Positions 1 through 13,449 are shown, counted from the stretch's first letter. The stretch: 64,000 nucleotides of DNA from Chromobotia macracanthus (GCA_036877525.1 JAZGTH010000008.1:11376001-11440000), one strand, 5' to 3'. Notes: generated by a model not told the origin, from the letters alone. Numbers and translations are program-made.

Positions 1-26
1 CTAGGAATGTACCCGACATGCTGTAA

Positions 27-147
27 CCCAGCTTACAATTTTAGGTTGTAAGAACATTTCCCTAACAATTCTAATTGTAAGTAACAAAACGTTAAAAAAA
101 TTATTTAAAATGTTCTAGGAATATTTAAAACATCCATTTTTTTAGGA
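27..147 (+). mobile_element. Family A MITE-like copy, 5' part
   Basis: Begins ACCCAGCTTACAATTTTAGG followed by the family sequence TTGTAAGAACATTTCCCTAAC, and breaks off after the TCCATTTTTTTAG motif. The right half is missing. Confidence 0.75.
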
Positions 148-1312
148 GTTTTTTTTGTTAGCAGCTTTAAGATGAATACGAGCAGCTCTGCGATTTTAAT
201 GATCTGCTACATATCTAATGCAATAATGCTTGTTAATTTTAGTAAGAAGTTACTATGAAGCTTTTATATTATATATTATAAGGTATATTATATATACAGG
301 AATATTATAGATACCTGTGGTTCATACTGGAGAAATAAACAGTCTGGGTTCTTTCAGACTGATCGAGAAAATCAGTTTCAACAGTATTTAAATTTGTTGG
401 ACATGTAAAAGTGTTGACTTCACATTCTTACACGTACAATGCAATAATTCTGAAACCTGGGACTCTAACCAATAAATAATATTTTCTGACAAATAATGAA
501 GTAAAACGCAAAGATGCATTTAAGCACCGTTTTACAGTTGTAACTCGCGAATCCGTTCCTGGCGAAGGATGTGCCTCGACAACAGATGACCATGTATGTA
601 CCTCGAGGGTTTCTCACAACATAGTCACTTTGTGTTTGTTTCCCTTCAGATGAACAAATACTTCATCACATCCTGTGGTATACTGTGTTAAACGGAGATG
701 GTGTGTGTCTGTGTGTGTGTTGGGGGCACAGTGGGCTGTGTCCTTATGTCTCGCTTTCACCCATACAATAGAGCACACGTGCCTGCCATTGTTTTCACAC
801 ACAATGCACCAGCAGATCAGTCAGGCAGTATTTCCTTGCATCTACCAGCCCCCAACGTTTAAGCGGCGCGTGTCCGCAGTCTATCGTTATGTCAACCAAC
901 GCTTCCCCCTCAGCGTGTGTTGAGGGGCCTCACATTCATTCACATCGGCACACGCCAGCTGGTTTATTCAAACAAAAACACACGGCGCAACCTCCGGCTG
1001 TCGGCCAATCACAGCGCCTTACAGTTGAATCATAACAGTTCGGTCGCCACGGCGATGGCATCCCTTGAACGGTTGAAATGGGACAGCTGTGCGGATGCTC
1101 TTTACGTCTGACCTGCAGGGGCAGGTTCACGGGCAGGCCGGGTGTTGTTTCACACTTGGAGCGCAGGGGCAGACGCGAGCTGCGGAGAGATGTTGATTGA
1201 GCTGATTTTCCACCTCTCAGCTGATTTTTCGATGCTGTTGACAGTGTGTTTAACACGGTCACATGCCACAAGTATAGAAAATAAATCAATTGAGGAGATT
1301 CGTTTTTATATA

Positions 1313-1493
1313 GAAATGTTTCCCGTAAGTTTCCAGGAAGTATCGAAACCATTAAAAATGTTTTTCTGAACTTTTAAAACGTCCAGTTTTTAAGATATTG
1401 TATTAAAATGACTGCAAGAACATTAGTGATAACGTTGAGGTAACTTGTAGAGAATGTTACCCAATGTTGTGAGAATGTTTCTTGTTAGCTGGG
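1313..1493 (+). mobile_element. Family A MITE-like copy, internally deleted
   Basis: Contains the AAAACGTCCAGTTTTTAAGA motif, jumps to the ACTGCAAGAACATTAG part, and ends TTGTTAGCTGGG. The left terminal repeat is lost. Confidence 0.75.
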
Positions 1494-2478
1494 TTGGACT
1501 TTGTGGTTGTATGGAAATGAACATGAAGATTCTCCTGTTGCGTTCTATAGCAATACTAACAGCATATGGTTTTGTAACTGCATGAGGTTGAGTAAATAAT
1601 GTTTTTTATTTTGGGGTGTGCTATTCCTTTAAAGCAAATATATGTTTATAATAAAACCAGTTCTTACAATTGAACTCACGGGAAGAAGCTTCATGTTGGA
1701 ATTGCAGATGTGCCAGTCTTGGAACGGCAGGCGGTTGAACATTTCCAAAGTTTGTTGCTTTAAAAGCCTCTTTTTGCTGTGGATTTGAAACTGTCACGCC
1801 CTCCATCTGAGGCTAAGTGTTAAGTAGACAACAGTGAGGCAGGCGATAAGAGATGGGCTTCTCATCCCCTCACAGAAGATCAAAGTTTTCAAGCCATGCT
1901 GGATCTCGTCACACTGCGAGCATTTTTGATGTATTTTTGCCATCACATCTTCAGTTATTAGTCTCCTGCACCAATCCATCTCATTACATGAACTTCCAGC
2001 AGAATGAGTGGGTGGGTCTCATCTGATTGGAGACGGGAAGGAACGGCTTTGGCTCAAATAAATAGCACCAAAATGCAGGTGGCTTTTCTGACTCATTAAC
2101 GAAAGCCAGTGTGACATTTTCAAATCAAATATTGGATTTAGAAGAAGAACCAAATTGAGTTTTCACCACTGCCAAACTTTAAGTGTCGGAGCTAAGAAAG
2201 GAAATACACATAAAGGGTGGCAGATAAACGCTGATGAGAAATTACAGAACAAGTCGAGTAAACATGGGTAAATGAGAGAGAAATTCAGGATAAACTACTG
2301 GTTATGGCGAAATTGCAGAAATTCATTAAGCTGTACTGAGATTTTATAGCAGTAGACATATTAATGCTAAAATAGAAAATAATCAAATTAGCGCCTCTAA
2401 TTTGTAAAGTATTTAAATCACATAGATAAAAAAATATCCATTGGTTATTATAATAGAAATATGTATTGTGATTTATCT

Positions 2479-2520
2479 CTGTCTGTCTGTCTGTATGTAT
2501 GTATGTATGTATGTGTGTAT
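2479..2520 (+). repeat. Compound (TCTG)n/(TATG)n microsatellite
   Basis: Several TCTG units run into five TATG units and then TGTGTGTAT. Confidence 0.9.
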
Positions 2521-2953
2521 ATAGTGATGTATTGATTTGGTCATACCGCCCCTACCAGCAGATGTATATGAGTCCGAAAGTCATATATACATGTGTAAAT
2601 ATTTGTGTGTGTACCCACTCTCAAAAACACCTCAGAGTCAATGGTGGCTTTGTTCACCAGCGTTCAGATTCTACTGGCTAAACCTGAATACATGTTTTCT
2701 TTTAAAATCCTGTTCCTTCCTCTTCTGTCTCTCCAACAGACTGGAGGATCTCTGAATAGGCCAACAGCAGGAGAAGGAAGACCATTAACAGCTTGATAAT
2801 AAGGAAGCTGATTAAGGAAATCTGTTTCTTTGCAAACGTAGACAGCGTGACCTCTGCACCCATTGTTGACCATCTGTAGGCATGAGGCACCATTTGAAAT
2901 CTTTCTTCACAGTTGGGTGGTGAAAGGGTGTAGCATTGCCTTAGGATCTGAGT

Positions 2954-2955
<2 letters not shown>

Positions 2956-2994
<39 letters not shown>
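2956..2994 (+). repeat. (GT)n microsatellite
   Basis: An uninterrupted GT run of about 19 units. Confidence 0.95.
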
Positions 2995-2995
<1 letters not shown>

Positions 2996-3382
2996 CATGG
3001 GCCCAGGGGATTACAACAGCTATCAGTTAAAATTCATTAACCCTGGTGGGTAACCTCAGAAGGGAGTCTGTGAAAGCAACTGCCACTGTTTCATCACTGA
3101 AACCTTTCATTGTACAGTCACAGGTGAGACCCGGTGGTCAAATAAATTAAAAATGGGCCTCTATAGCACACTGGTGCTCTAACGGCTTTCGAGCCATTAT
3201 GGAAAATATGGAAAACTCCCGGATTCTTTCCAGGAATCCATGATGATGGATTCTAGAAATAATAACCAATGCAGGAACAGTATAGCTAGACAGAATGTGT
3301 TAATTAATTTTCAACAGAAAAGAAAAAAAATCTGTTTTTTTCCCAGACAAAAAGTGAGGTTAAATGGTGAGACCAACACTTA

Positions 3383-3702
3383 AACCCAGTTAACAATTTA
3401 AGGTTGTGAGAATGTTTCCATAACATTTCCATTAAGTAACATAAAAATAAAGTTATTCTGAACGTTCCAGGAAAGTTCAAAATGTCCAGTGTTTTTAGAT
3501 GTTGTATTACCAATATTGCTTTTTATAAGAACATTTTTAATTCCATAAAATTTTTAAAACGTTACACTAACTACTTAAGAATAACATTTTTGAAAAATAT
3601 ATTATGTTAAAAAAGTCCTACAAACGTTACTGCAGGAATGCTGTTGATAACGTTGAGAGAACTTTTAGAAAAAGTTAGAGAATGTTCTCTGTTAGCTGAG
3701 AT
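3383..3702 (+). mobile_element. Family A MITE-like copy, near full length
   Basis: Starts AAACCCAGTTAACAATTTAAGG and ends TCTCTGTTAGCTGAG. All internal blocks are present in order: ATTAAGTAACA, GTCCAGTG, GATGTTGTATTA, CACTAACTACTTAAGAAT and TACTGCAGGAATG. No reading frame. Confidence 0.85.
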
Positions 3703-4578
3703 GTTTCTCCTGAGAATAAAAGAACAAATCGTACACGTCTTTGCTTTAGTTTTACAGATCTCCGCAATGTCTGAGTTGTGTTTCTCCAAAGTTTAAGTAC
3801 ACAGTTTGGCTAAACCGAAGCATGTTGAGAGCATGTGTGGAGTTGCAATCTAACCGAAGGTCACTCAGGTTAGAAAGAGAATTTTGGCTTGGGAATTTAT
3901 CTTTTCCCAGAGTACCTTCTGTTTTGTATCTACACAGCTGAGAGTGCTGGTAATAAACAGCTGACTGACGAACACATAGAAAAGGCTTTACAACAACCTG
4001 CATGGGTTGCACTTTAACACTGTTTGTTTTTACTTCCCTCAGGCCAGTCGAGTGTGTGTTTATATGTGCATGTGAACGTGAGAATGAATAAGAGGACAAG
4101 GTCTGACACAGAAGATGGTGGCTCCATGATTCAGCAAAAATATCCTAACACATAGTGACAACTACACACTACCTTTTTTTGTTCCAATGTGCACTTCTTG
4201 GGATATGTTTTGAAAGGCTTTATATTTCTGTATTCCTTAAAGTCTGACTGCAAAAACGGCCACAGTTATATGGTTCATTAAACACACTTTGACATCTTGT
4301 GAGAAGTAGTGGGGCATGTTGTCACAATGGGGACCTAGCATTAAATAGGCTGCCACTGGTTTTCAGCACAAGTTTTTGTTTTAACATGTTTTTATTTAGA
4401 AAGTTTTGGACTAGTTGTTGGAAAACAACGCACAAAACCAATGCTATAGAAAATAAGCACATAATTTAACTTTTGACTCCGAAGTTTATAGTTACAGTCT
4501 CCCTTATATTTACATGTAGGTCTCTGCACACTCTCACATACACACAGACACAGGTTTCTTTAAAATGTATTTGTATAC

Positions 4579-4901
4579 ACAGCTAACAGGGAACGTTGTC
4601 AGAACATTGGCAAACATTCTCTCAAAGTTCTTTAAAAAACATTCCTGAAGTAACTTTAGTAGAACATTTTTATATATCACATATATCAAAAATGTTATAA
4701 GTAAGTACTTATTTGTAAACTTACAAATGTTATTTGTAAACGTTACAGAATAAAAAAAAAATGAATAGCATTCTTATCAAGCAATAAAATTAATATAACA
4801 ACTGAAAAACTGTATGTTTTAATATTCCAAGAACTTTCAAAATAACATTTTGTTAATGGAAATGTTAGGTAAACGTTCATACAAACTAAAATTGTTAGCT
4901 G
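4579..4901 (-). mobile_element. Family A MITE-like copy, reverse orientation
   Basis: Reads CACAGCTAACAGGGAACG at the left and AAATTGTTAGCTG at the right, so the element is inverted relative to the copy at 3383. Internal order is conserved. Confidence 0.85.
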
Positions 4902-5530
4902 TTTGTCAGTGTGTGTTGTCATAGTGAGTCAGACTCAGTTAATCCTGAGTTTGTCTTTAAGCGGCGTGTAGATAAGCTTACTGCGCAAGATTGACTTGGC
5001 AGCCAAAATACAGCAGTCTGAGAGACACAACCACGCAGCGTTCAGCCTGAGGGAACCTAATGAAAATTAATGGGTTTTAAATGTGTCTCTCTGTACGTGT
5101 GTGTGTTTGCTTCTCTCTTAGCACTGAACCGTACATGTACGAGATGCCAGGATGAAGTGAAATTCATCTTAAGGTACGAGGTCAACATTCTCTCCAATGT
5201 GCAGGAGGAATGCGATTACGATTCGATTCAAACGCAGTTATCTGCAACACGATGCTCACAGAAAGATTTAGTGAGTGTTACCCAACCCTTCATCAGCTGT
5301 CAGACTCAAAACAGAGAACACAGGCAGGAACACTGACTGAGTCATTTCCACTGGAACAGGATGCGTGTCCTCACTGTCTGAGGGGAAACGCTCTGGACTC
5401 ACGGTGACGTGCATCTCTGGTCTCCTAGTCTAACCTTGGAAAATCCAACCCTGCACCTGGACTAAAGAGGAAGAGAGATTTTAACTCAAAGGTTAAATAT
5501 TTCTATAAAGATTTCTGCCTTCCATCACTA

Positions 5531-5780
5531 CCCAGCTAACAATTGAAGGTTGTAAGAATGTTTCCGTATCGTTTCCATTAAGTAGCAAAAATGTTTATTT
5601 TAAATGTCCTAGAAATGTTCAAAACATCCAGTTTTTAGATATTATCGTTGTTGCATGGTTATAAGCATGCTATTGAAATATTTTTTTTAATTCTGTAACT
5701 TTAAAAACTTTAAAAAATGTTTTTAAAGTTACAGATCTTTTTTTTAATGTTTTAAAAACTTTAAAACGTTTTTAAAACAT
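5531..5780 (+). mobile_element. Family A MITE-like copy, right end lost
   Basis: Starts CCCAGCTAACAATTGAAGG with the family left half, then degenerates into repeated TTTAAAAACTTTAAAA blocks without a right terminal repeat. Confidence 0.75.
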
Positions 5781-6577
5781 TGTTCTCATGCTTTTAAGAG
5801 ATTTCATAAAAAACATCTGACATAATATCATAAAATATGTGCTGTTTATATGTTGCTTTTAAAAGCTTTATTCCACCATAATCTTTGCATGGCCTTCCTC
5901 TGAGAAAGACTTTTGCCAGACAGTGTAGTTATGATATCTACCACCAGGGGCTGAACTTTGACCTCCTGGTTCAAAAGTAGGAAGCCCCGCCCCCTACTCA
6001 TGCTATTGGTTGAGCCAGAAAATGGCATGTTTTACTGCTCAGGCAAACCGCAAAGAGTTGAAAAGCTCCAGTTTGAAAAGCAACAGAGTTCATGTTCCCC
6101 TGGAAATCAGCCTATGAATGACGTATAGTCGTCTGTGCACATTAAACTGGGAATGGAAAATGTAATTTAGCATCAGTAAAAACAAATGATATGCTTCATT
6201 TTTAAAGTTTAAAGAGAGAACTCAAAGTAATGGTTTAAAGTCACCCCTAATGTGCAAACAATTGAGTCTTATTTCTTTTTGATTCTGCAAAGTTGTCGAC
6301 TCAAACTTTTAATAAATGAGTTGCTAGTGAAAGTTTGGGCGGGGGATGTTCAGCAATCCAACCAATCACAGTGTTATGAGTTTATAAATAGTTGTTTATT
6401 CCTTTAAGTATCTGTTAACTACATCTGACATCTCTCCTCTATTCTCTCCAGTTACTGAATGTCTGGGCACAACTCTCCTTTTCCATTTCCCAGTTACACA
6501 TAAAACAATGAACGTTTATATTTTTAAACCGTTACTTCCTGTTGTCCTCATTTTAGAGTCAACCCCAACAAAGCTTT

Positions 6578-6797
6578 CCCAGCTAACAGTTTTAGATTGT
6601 GACAATGTTTCCCTAACATTTCCATTAAGAAAAAAACTTTAAAAGTGTTATTTAAATAGTCCAGGAACGTTTAAAATGTCCATTTTTTAGATGTTGCATT
6701 AACATTATTTCTTGGTTATACAATCATTATTCTGTAACGTTTTAAAAACATTCCATTAACAACTTAAGCCAAGTTCTGAGAATGTTCCCTAGCTGGG
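6578..6797 (+). mobile_element. Family A MITE-like copy, internally deleted
   Basis: Starts CCCAGCTAACAGTTTTAGA and ends TTCCCTAGCTGGG. It keeps both ends but lacks the ACTGCAAGAACG section, giving about 220 bp instead of about 350. Confidence 0.85.
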
Positions 6798-7747
6798 TTA
6801 TTGGCATGATGTTCAGCATTTATAGTAATGCCAAAGAACAGACAGTACAGAAAAGAACAGGGTGACAAATAAAGGTAAAGCTAAACTAGTAAGCAAAATA
6901 AACAGAATACTTAAGTTTTTCCATGTCTAATTTTAGACAGGCAACATGCAGAAACTTTGTTAGCCGCCAACACAAATAAGCGTAACAGTCTCGCATGGCA
7001 AACGGCGCATGCATGTAATACACACACAAATTTATTCAAATTTGACAAAATAAGCTGGTTTCAATAAAAGCATTATGCTAACATCAATGTCAGGATACCT
7101 CCGACACTGGAGAAATATTAGGTAGATCAGCACAGGCGGTGACATTTCTTCCGAGAGGAGATATTAAGAGGCAGCGGAGGGTAAATAGGGCTGTTTTTCT
7201 GGAGTACAGAGTAATGACTGCTGTGTGTGGGGAGCAAACATCATCACCTGAATGCATGCTGGAACAAATGCAGCAAATGATTGTGTTGAGAGAAAACTGT
7301 ATGTAATGACATCATTACATCAGGAAGATTTAACGTCTGTATTTTTTGCTTTCTTTTTTTCTCTTTTTAGCTGTTTATTTTCATATTTCCCAAACATATT
7401 AGTCTGAAGGCTGGCGACATTCATTTTTTCTTATTTTTGTCAAACAAAAAAGGGATTTTATGTGTTTTTGTAATTAAAGAGAATGAATTATTGAAAAAAA
7501 ACAATAAAGGAAACAGAACGAGTGGTCAGAACGTGGCAATTAATCAGTAAAAATTGGACATCCTGTGATTGCTATTGAATTAATTTCAATGTAATTTAAT
7601 ACACAATGTTGTTTTGCTGATAACGTGAGAATTTAATTGAGTTCGGTGTGCATTAGGTGATGTGTTGCCGGTACTGTGAAATCTAATTTCTGTTTCATAA
7701 ACCGATATGAATGTGAATGTTTTGCGCATTAAGTTTAGTTTCGTTCC

Positions 7748-8059
7748 ACCTAACAGGGAACGTTCTCTGAAAGTTCCTTCAAAGTTATCTAAAACATTCT
7801 TGCAGTAAGGTAGTAGAACTTTTTTTAACATTATATATCATATTTATCAAAAACATCATTCTTGAGTTGTTAGTGAAACGCTTTAAAAATGATACAGAAT
7901 GATAAAAATGGTTTGAACAGCATTCCTCTAACCAACCATTGAATAACAATAATACAATGTCTAAAAAAATGTGATGTTTTGAACGTTCCTGTAACTTTAT
8001 ACGTCTCTGTTACTTATTGTAAACGTGAAACATACTTACAACCTCAAATTGTTAGCTGG
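7748..8059 (-). mobile_element. Family A MITE-like copy, reverse orientation
   Basis: Starts ACCTAACAGGGAACGTTC and ends TCAAATTGTTAGCTGG, with the family interior in reverse order. Both termini are present but the left one is eroded. Confidence 0.8.
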
Positions 8060-10506
8060 CGTAGCATCACGCTACTTTCCAGCTTTTTCCAGCACAGGAG
8101 CACAGAGCATGATAATAGCTACTAAACTGGATTTATAGCATGATGATTGAAATGTGCAAACAGACCACAGGTTACCGCTGAGCAGCACCTAATAAACGGA
8201 TGTATTTAGTACCTGATGAATCTGTGATTATTATCACTGCAGGGAGAGAATGTTTGACGCAGGAAACGTGTCTTCGCCATTGCGATAACTACATTAATTA
8301 ATTGTGCATCACGGCAGCCTTTGAAGTAGTCAAAACAGCAGCATGTGGCAGAAATTTGGTACGTTTCTCCCCGTTATTCGTGCGAGTAAACAAATGCCTG
8401 CTGAATCGAACGAAACCAAAATTCTTTGGTTATTAACTGTGTGTTTATTAAAAGGGGTGCAGGCAGGACACAGTTTCCCTGTGCTCTTTGATAAACGTGT
8501 GTGTGCGAGCAGACAAAAGCCGGGTGTCATGCGACGCTGATATCAGCTGATTGCGATTTCAATCATGTAAGGCAGAGTTGATATACTGTCTAATTTAAAA
8601 ACACTGTGATTTCCTGTGAGAGATTCAAATGGAAGAAATTACAGGCGGGTTTGGCTTATGAGCACCTTGTTTTCCAGGCTGGTGAATTGAAGAGCAATTC
8701 TGTGTAATGGATTTGTCAGATGTTGTCCCCACTTTGATCAGAACCCCAGGACGAAAGATGATAATGCCCTGGAAACAGCATGGCAACAGGATGGCAATCA
8801 GCTATTAGCAATGTATGTTACAGAATTAAACCAAAGATAGCAGAGACAGAGGGATCTGTGGGTGTTTTTGCCTTTGTGAGAGATTAGGCATGAATTTGAT
8901 TAGACTAGATGGTGAGTTATGCACACACACGCACGCACTCGATACACTCGCTCGATTTGTGCCGGAATGGTTCTCATGGGCCAAGCATATGGAGAGCTGT
9001 CTCTATTATTGGCCTGATTACTTCAGCTGTATCGAAATCAAGCTTCGTCTTCCTTACGCTCCTCAATGGGTGGGATGCAAGACTGTTTTTGTGTAAACAA
9101 TTAATGTGGGATAAACGCGCCGGCGGCGGTGTTCGCGACTCCGAGGCGGCCTGCTTTCCAGCGTTTAAAGTAGTAGACTGGCTCCATCGCCAATAATTAA
9201 CGTGTTTAAGTACACATGACTGCCTGTTCCATCTGTTTGCTTGTCAACCTGTCAATTTTTTAAACCCTTTTTTTAGCTGTTCAAGCACTAGCAAGTCTCA
9301 CAGCTTTTAGCCAAATTTTCTACACCTCTCTCTCTGTGACAGATTTTCAAGAATTCGAAAGTATTCGCACAAGCGCATGCAGTACATATGCTCTGCCATA
9401 GATTCACAGGCAAACTGGGGACCCAGAATACAATCTCTTGGGTGACTTCAAATTACCAGCTAATGGAAAACAAAATGTTACAGAATTAAAAATGTTTGAA
9501 TAATGTTCTTATAACCAAACAACAATGTCAATAATCTAAAAAAACTGGATATTTTGAACGTTCCTAGAACTTTCAAAGGAACTGTTTTTATTACTTAATG
9601 GAAATGTTATGGAAATGTTCTTATACCTTAAAATTGTAAGCTGGATTGAGAGAAGTCCAAAAGTTCCTTACACAGACTACTTAGGTCCTGTTTAAACAGA
9701 CTTTTTGGCAGTTTGCTAAGAGCTTGAACACAAAAAGTCATTCATAGCCAAACCCCCAAGGCGAATAAGCCTTTGTTAGTTGAGTTACAATGTTAAACCC
9801 ATCTAAAACTGTGTTTTCTATCAATAGATGGTGCTCCAAAGATCAAATCGTTGACCTGTAACCAAACATAGCAATATAGCAAAGTTCTAAGATCTTCACT
9901 TTTGTCCTCCACAGCCGCCTCTGAGGAGCTCAGGCGCTGGAGGTGATTTCATTAATGCTATAGGAGGGCACAGGGTGACGCAACCATCCGATGGCGTCAG
10001 TCTGGAATCACACAGGCGGGGCTGGAAACACAAACCATCCCACAGACCTGAAAGTCGTTACTGTAGCCACTAATTAGCTTCATTTGCTAAGAAAACAAAC
10101 TGGGGCCAGATGGTGAGGCTAGCACGTACTCATCGATCTTGAATCCCACATGAGTGCAAGCGTGAGCTGGAAAGTAGGTTGTCCGGATGAAAGACGTTCT
10201 AGAGGTAGACTGGTGGTTGATGGTCGAGGAAAGACCAATTAGCAGCAAAAGAGACAGACAGACTTGATTGAGAAAGTTCAATCGCGTGGAAAAGATGGAT
10301 TTTTGGTGAGGCAGGTTTAAATACTTCAGGTGTAAACATTTAACCACTGGCTCACTCCAGTGAAAAGACTGATTAGAGTTAAACACTGCCACATCAGGCA
10401 TTTGTATTTGAAAACTGTCATGTGCTAATTAATGCAATGAGTGATTGATTGAGTCGTTTCTGTTATTTAATTGAATGTACATGATGAACTCAAGTAAAGT
10501 TTAGTG

Positions 10507-10508
<2 letters not shown>
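8060..10508. other. Intergenic, no gene seen
   Basis: One family A copy. A CpG-containing patch near 9110-9190 and a TAATTAATGCAATGAG motif near 10430 are the only notable non-repeat features. Confidence 0.6.
9456..9645 (-). mobile_element. Family A MITE-like copy, reverse, internally deleted
   Basis: CCAGCTAATGGAAAA jumps straight to the TTACAGAATTAAAAATG block, then the family left half follows in reverse, ending AAAATTGTAAGCTGG. Confidence 0.75.

Positions 10509-10580
<72 letters not shown>
10509..10580 (+). repeat. (TA)36 microsatellite
   Basis: A perfect 72-bp TA run. Being self-complementary, it can extrude as a cruciform. Confidence 0.97.
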
Positions 10581-10585
<5 letters not shown>

Positions 10586-10587
<2 letters not shown>

Positions 10588-10725
10588 AATGTGTATGTAT
10601 GTATGTGTAAGTATGTATGTGTAAGTATGTATGTGTATGTATGTATGTGTTTGTATGTATGTGTATGTATGTATGTGTATGTATGTATGTGTATGTATGT
10701 ATGTGTGGGTATGTATGTGTGGGTA

Positions 10726-10764
<39 letters not shown>

Positions 10765-10906
10765 ATATGTGTATGTATATGATATATATATATGTATATA
10801 CATGTATGTATGTATGTATGTATATGTATGTATGTATGTTTATATATATGTATATATGTATATATGTGTATGTGTATGTATATGTGTGTGTGTGTGTGTG
10901 TTTTTC
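10586..10906 (+). repeat. Compound TATG / GTATGTAT / TG repeat array
   Basis: An 8-12 bp higher-order unit built from GTATGTAT plus GTGT or GTAA is repeated many times. It is followed by a (GT)n run near 10730-10760, TATG-rich blocks and a final (GT)n. Long frames across it are artefacts of the repeat. Confidence 0.95.
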
Positions 10907-11822
10907 AAGGTTAAAATACTATGGTTAAGAAATCTATCCCAGCGTAATGTTCATAGATTACAGTAGAAGCAAACAAGCCATTCGTAGGTTGATTTTACTG
11001 AATGGTCTAAAAAGAGGAACTCTGTTGCCCTTTCAAAAAATTCTGCTCTGTTTGTCAACCAATGGCGCGAGTTTGGGGCGGGACTGTCTGTTTGCCTGAC
11101 CAATAACAAAACGGGGTCTGTTTTGAAAACCAGTATTAAAAATAAACAGTACTGTATTTACAGTTCTGCTGGGTGTGGTGCAGAAATGTACAAATTTACA
11201 CTTACAACATGTACTTTTGTACAACATATATTAGAAGACTCTAAAACAGCGCAGAAGTAACTCTTGTTTCTGAAAACACTCCATTTATATAATCTAATAC
11301 AATAGCTTTTATGGAGCTGTCTGTCTCCTGTACTGCTGTATGCATCCTGCATTCTGCATCCAGCATCTGCAACCTTGAGCATTTGTTGTTCAGAGAACAT
11401 AGTTCAGTATTTATGAGCAGGTGGACGGGAAAGACTCTTTTTTTATTGTAATCTATCTGAGCCACTGAAAAGAACACAGAATTCAATAAATAAGGAGAGT
11501 GAGTGGCATCCTCTTAATTCAGTTCTCGATCTTTGGGTGGCCAACAGCCATGAAAGGACTGGTGGTAATAACTCTTGTGTCCTTTTCATACACTACATTC
11601 ATTTTAGCTAAATAACATGATTTAGGAATGTCTGCTGGTAATCTAATCTTGTAATGCTACTCTGCTGATTGCTGTCATACCTCTTCCTTCTTATTTTAGA
11701 GTCACGTTTAAATGTCCGTACAAAGATGCCGGCACACTGTGGAGTGTTTTAGGTGGATGGCATTCCAATGTAATACTATGAGTGCATCATGAGCAGACAT
11801 ACAGTAGATCTTAACTTGTAGG

Positions 11823-12143
11823 TCTTTAACTTTGTCTCTCTGCCACCATCTCTGTTTAAATGATAAAATTACAGATTATTTAGTTAACATGGATGACTAG
11901 CTACAAACGCTGTACCATCTACACTACCAGGGCATATAAACAAAAGTCTGGATCTTCTGTTTACAGATGGACATTTCCTGCCAAATTGGACCCGTCAGCT
12001 CAAATTATAAAGCATTATTATAAATTTACCATTGTGAATCTGGTTAAGGTAGGGAGAGCGTTTTGATCACTCTGTCATGCACTTGCTGAGTAACAGATTT
12101 TTTTCATATTTAACTTAAAAAAGTTACAGATTGTGGCTTTAAA
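11823..12143 (-). mobile_element. Family C short DNA transposon, reverse orientation
   Basis: On the minus strand it opens TTTAAAGCCACAATCTGTAAC, continues with a CTCCCTACCTTAACC block equivalent to the CTCCTTACCTTACCC of other copies, and ends with CAGAGATGGTGG then GTTAAAGACC. The order matches 20617-20890 in reverse. Confidence 0.75.
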
Positions 12144-12319
12144 TTCTGTGAGAAACTAAGCAGAGGATATAAAGGAAGGAAAGACGTTTAACAGGTTTGC
12201 TTTTGTTGTGTAACCTGTGATTCCTTTTTATCTCAATACATTTGAAAAACACCACCATACAAGGTTGAAGTGAGTCTAAGACCGTTTGGAATTTCAAGGT
12301 GATCATCTACATTCTTGGC

Positions 12320-12620
12320 ATGCGCCTCAACGATAAGTAGAGCGAGGTCATTTGCGTAATTTCCCTTAAAAATGTCCTCTCAGCCCCTGCGCCATCTCTC
12401 GCAATGTCCTACCATCTAATCTGTGCCAGGATCTGAGGAGCCCATTAGCTTGCTGTCGGAGAGGTCTGTAAGTAATCGGTTGCCGTAGAGGAATGAAATT
12501 GACAAGTGCTTAAGCCGCGAGCACAGACAGAACACAATTCCCCGGCACATTTCCCACAGCTCTATAATCAGCCGAGATAGACAGTCGCATCTTCGGCCAA
12601 TCTTAAGATTCTCTATCTCT
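12320..12620. promoter_or_regulatory. Possible conserved non-coding element
   Basis: Balanced-composition, repeat-free block between family C and simple repeats, with CCCATTAGCTTG, AATCGGTTGCC and TATAATCAGCC. No frame is plausible. Conservation is untested, so the regulatory label is inference. Confidence 0.25.
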
Positions 12621-13383
12621 TCTGCCGAACGTTGCCCATCTCAAATGAAGGAACATGTTTTTTCTTTTTCACTCCTCTCCATCGAGGAACGTTCTGCTCC
12701 TCACATCCTCTCACCAACCTTCCGTTTCTCTGTAACTTTTCTCTCTTGATCTCGTCCTTCTTTCTGCTTACTCAACATTTGTGGGTGGCGACCGCTTATT
12801 TTCATAGTGTAAAAAAACAGTTTGTTTAAGGTGTGCTACATAGTGTGTCATAGGTTACATTTGGATGCCATTGGCTGTGTACACTTGAATCATGATCTGA
12901 TTGGCTAGTTTATATTTTGAATTTTTTAGTGGATGTAACAATATTAAATAGAGATTGCCGCAGTAATTTTAATCCAGGTGTCACCCTGGAAATGGAAGAG
13001 CCCATTGCATTGTGGGATACAGTTTTCGGTGCAGTGTGCTTTATTTTTATACAACACATTCTGGCAAATATAATTGGTCATTCAGGTATTCTCTGCATGC
13101 ATATGTATTGCATGCATGCTCTATACTACACTGCAGCAGTTGTAGAAGTGTGTTAATATGCTCTTGCGAACATAGCCATCCACCACATTACATCCAGACT
13201 ACATCACACGGCCACCCTCCCTTCTTAGTATTCTCGCCCGCCATCTCATTCACTCTCTCTGTCTATTACCAGTGAGTTCATTGTGCTTCTGTGTAAAACA
13301 CACATCAGTCACTCAGATCATCAAGCCCTGCAGCTAAAGCTCAAGACCTTCAGATGTCATTGGCTGCTGTCTCGGCTTCTCTA

Positions 13384-13398
13384 TGTGTGTGTGTGTGT

Positions 13399-13447
<49 letters not shown>
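13384..13447 (+). repeat. (GT)n microsatellite
   Basis: About 32 GT units with one TA interruption. Confidence 0.95.

Positions 13448-13449
<2 letters not shown>

Larger units (their letters stand above)
148..3382. other. Intergenic, no gene seen
   Basis: AT-rich sequence with a moderately GC-rich patch near 840-1180 containing CCAAT-type and CpG sites but no recognisable exon. Short frames here do not resemble known proteins. Repeats are listed separately. Confidence 0.6.
3703..7747. other. Intergenic, no gene seen
   Basis: Three family A copies and ordinary AT-rich sequence. Around 5930-6010 and 6310-6380 there are GCCCCGCCCCC / CCAACCAATCACAG motifs that look like ends of old, unclassified repeats. 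Confidence 0.6.
10907..13383. other. Intergenic, no gene seen
   Basis: Contains family C (11823-12143) and a possible conserved block. A CCAATGGCGCGAG / GGGGCGGGAC patch near 11060-11085 resembles repeat sequence rather than a promoter, since no exon follows. Confidence 0.6.

Noticed and set aside
936..1352. A 138-codon minus frame
   Set aside because: Unrecognised composition, overlaps the start of a family A copy, and no flanking splice signals or similarity.
10501..10966. Open frames of up to 111 codons rich in Tyr, Val, Cys and Met, or in His and Thr
   Set aside because: They are translations of TATG/GT/CA repeats and exist on both strands; not genes.
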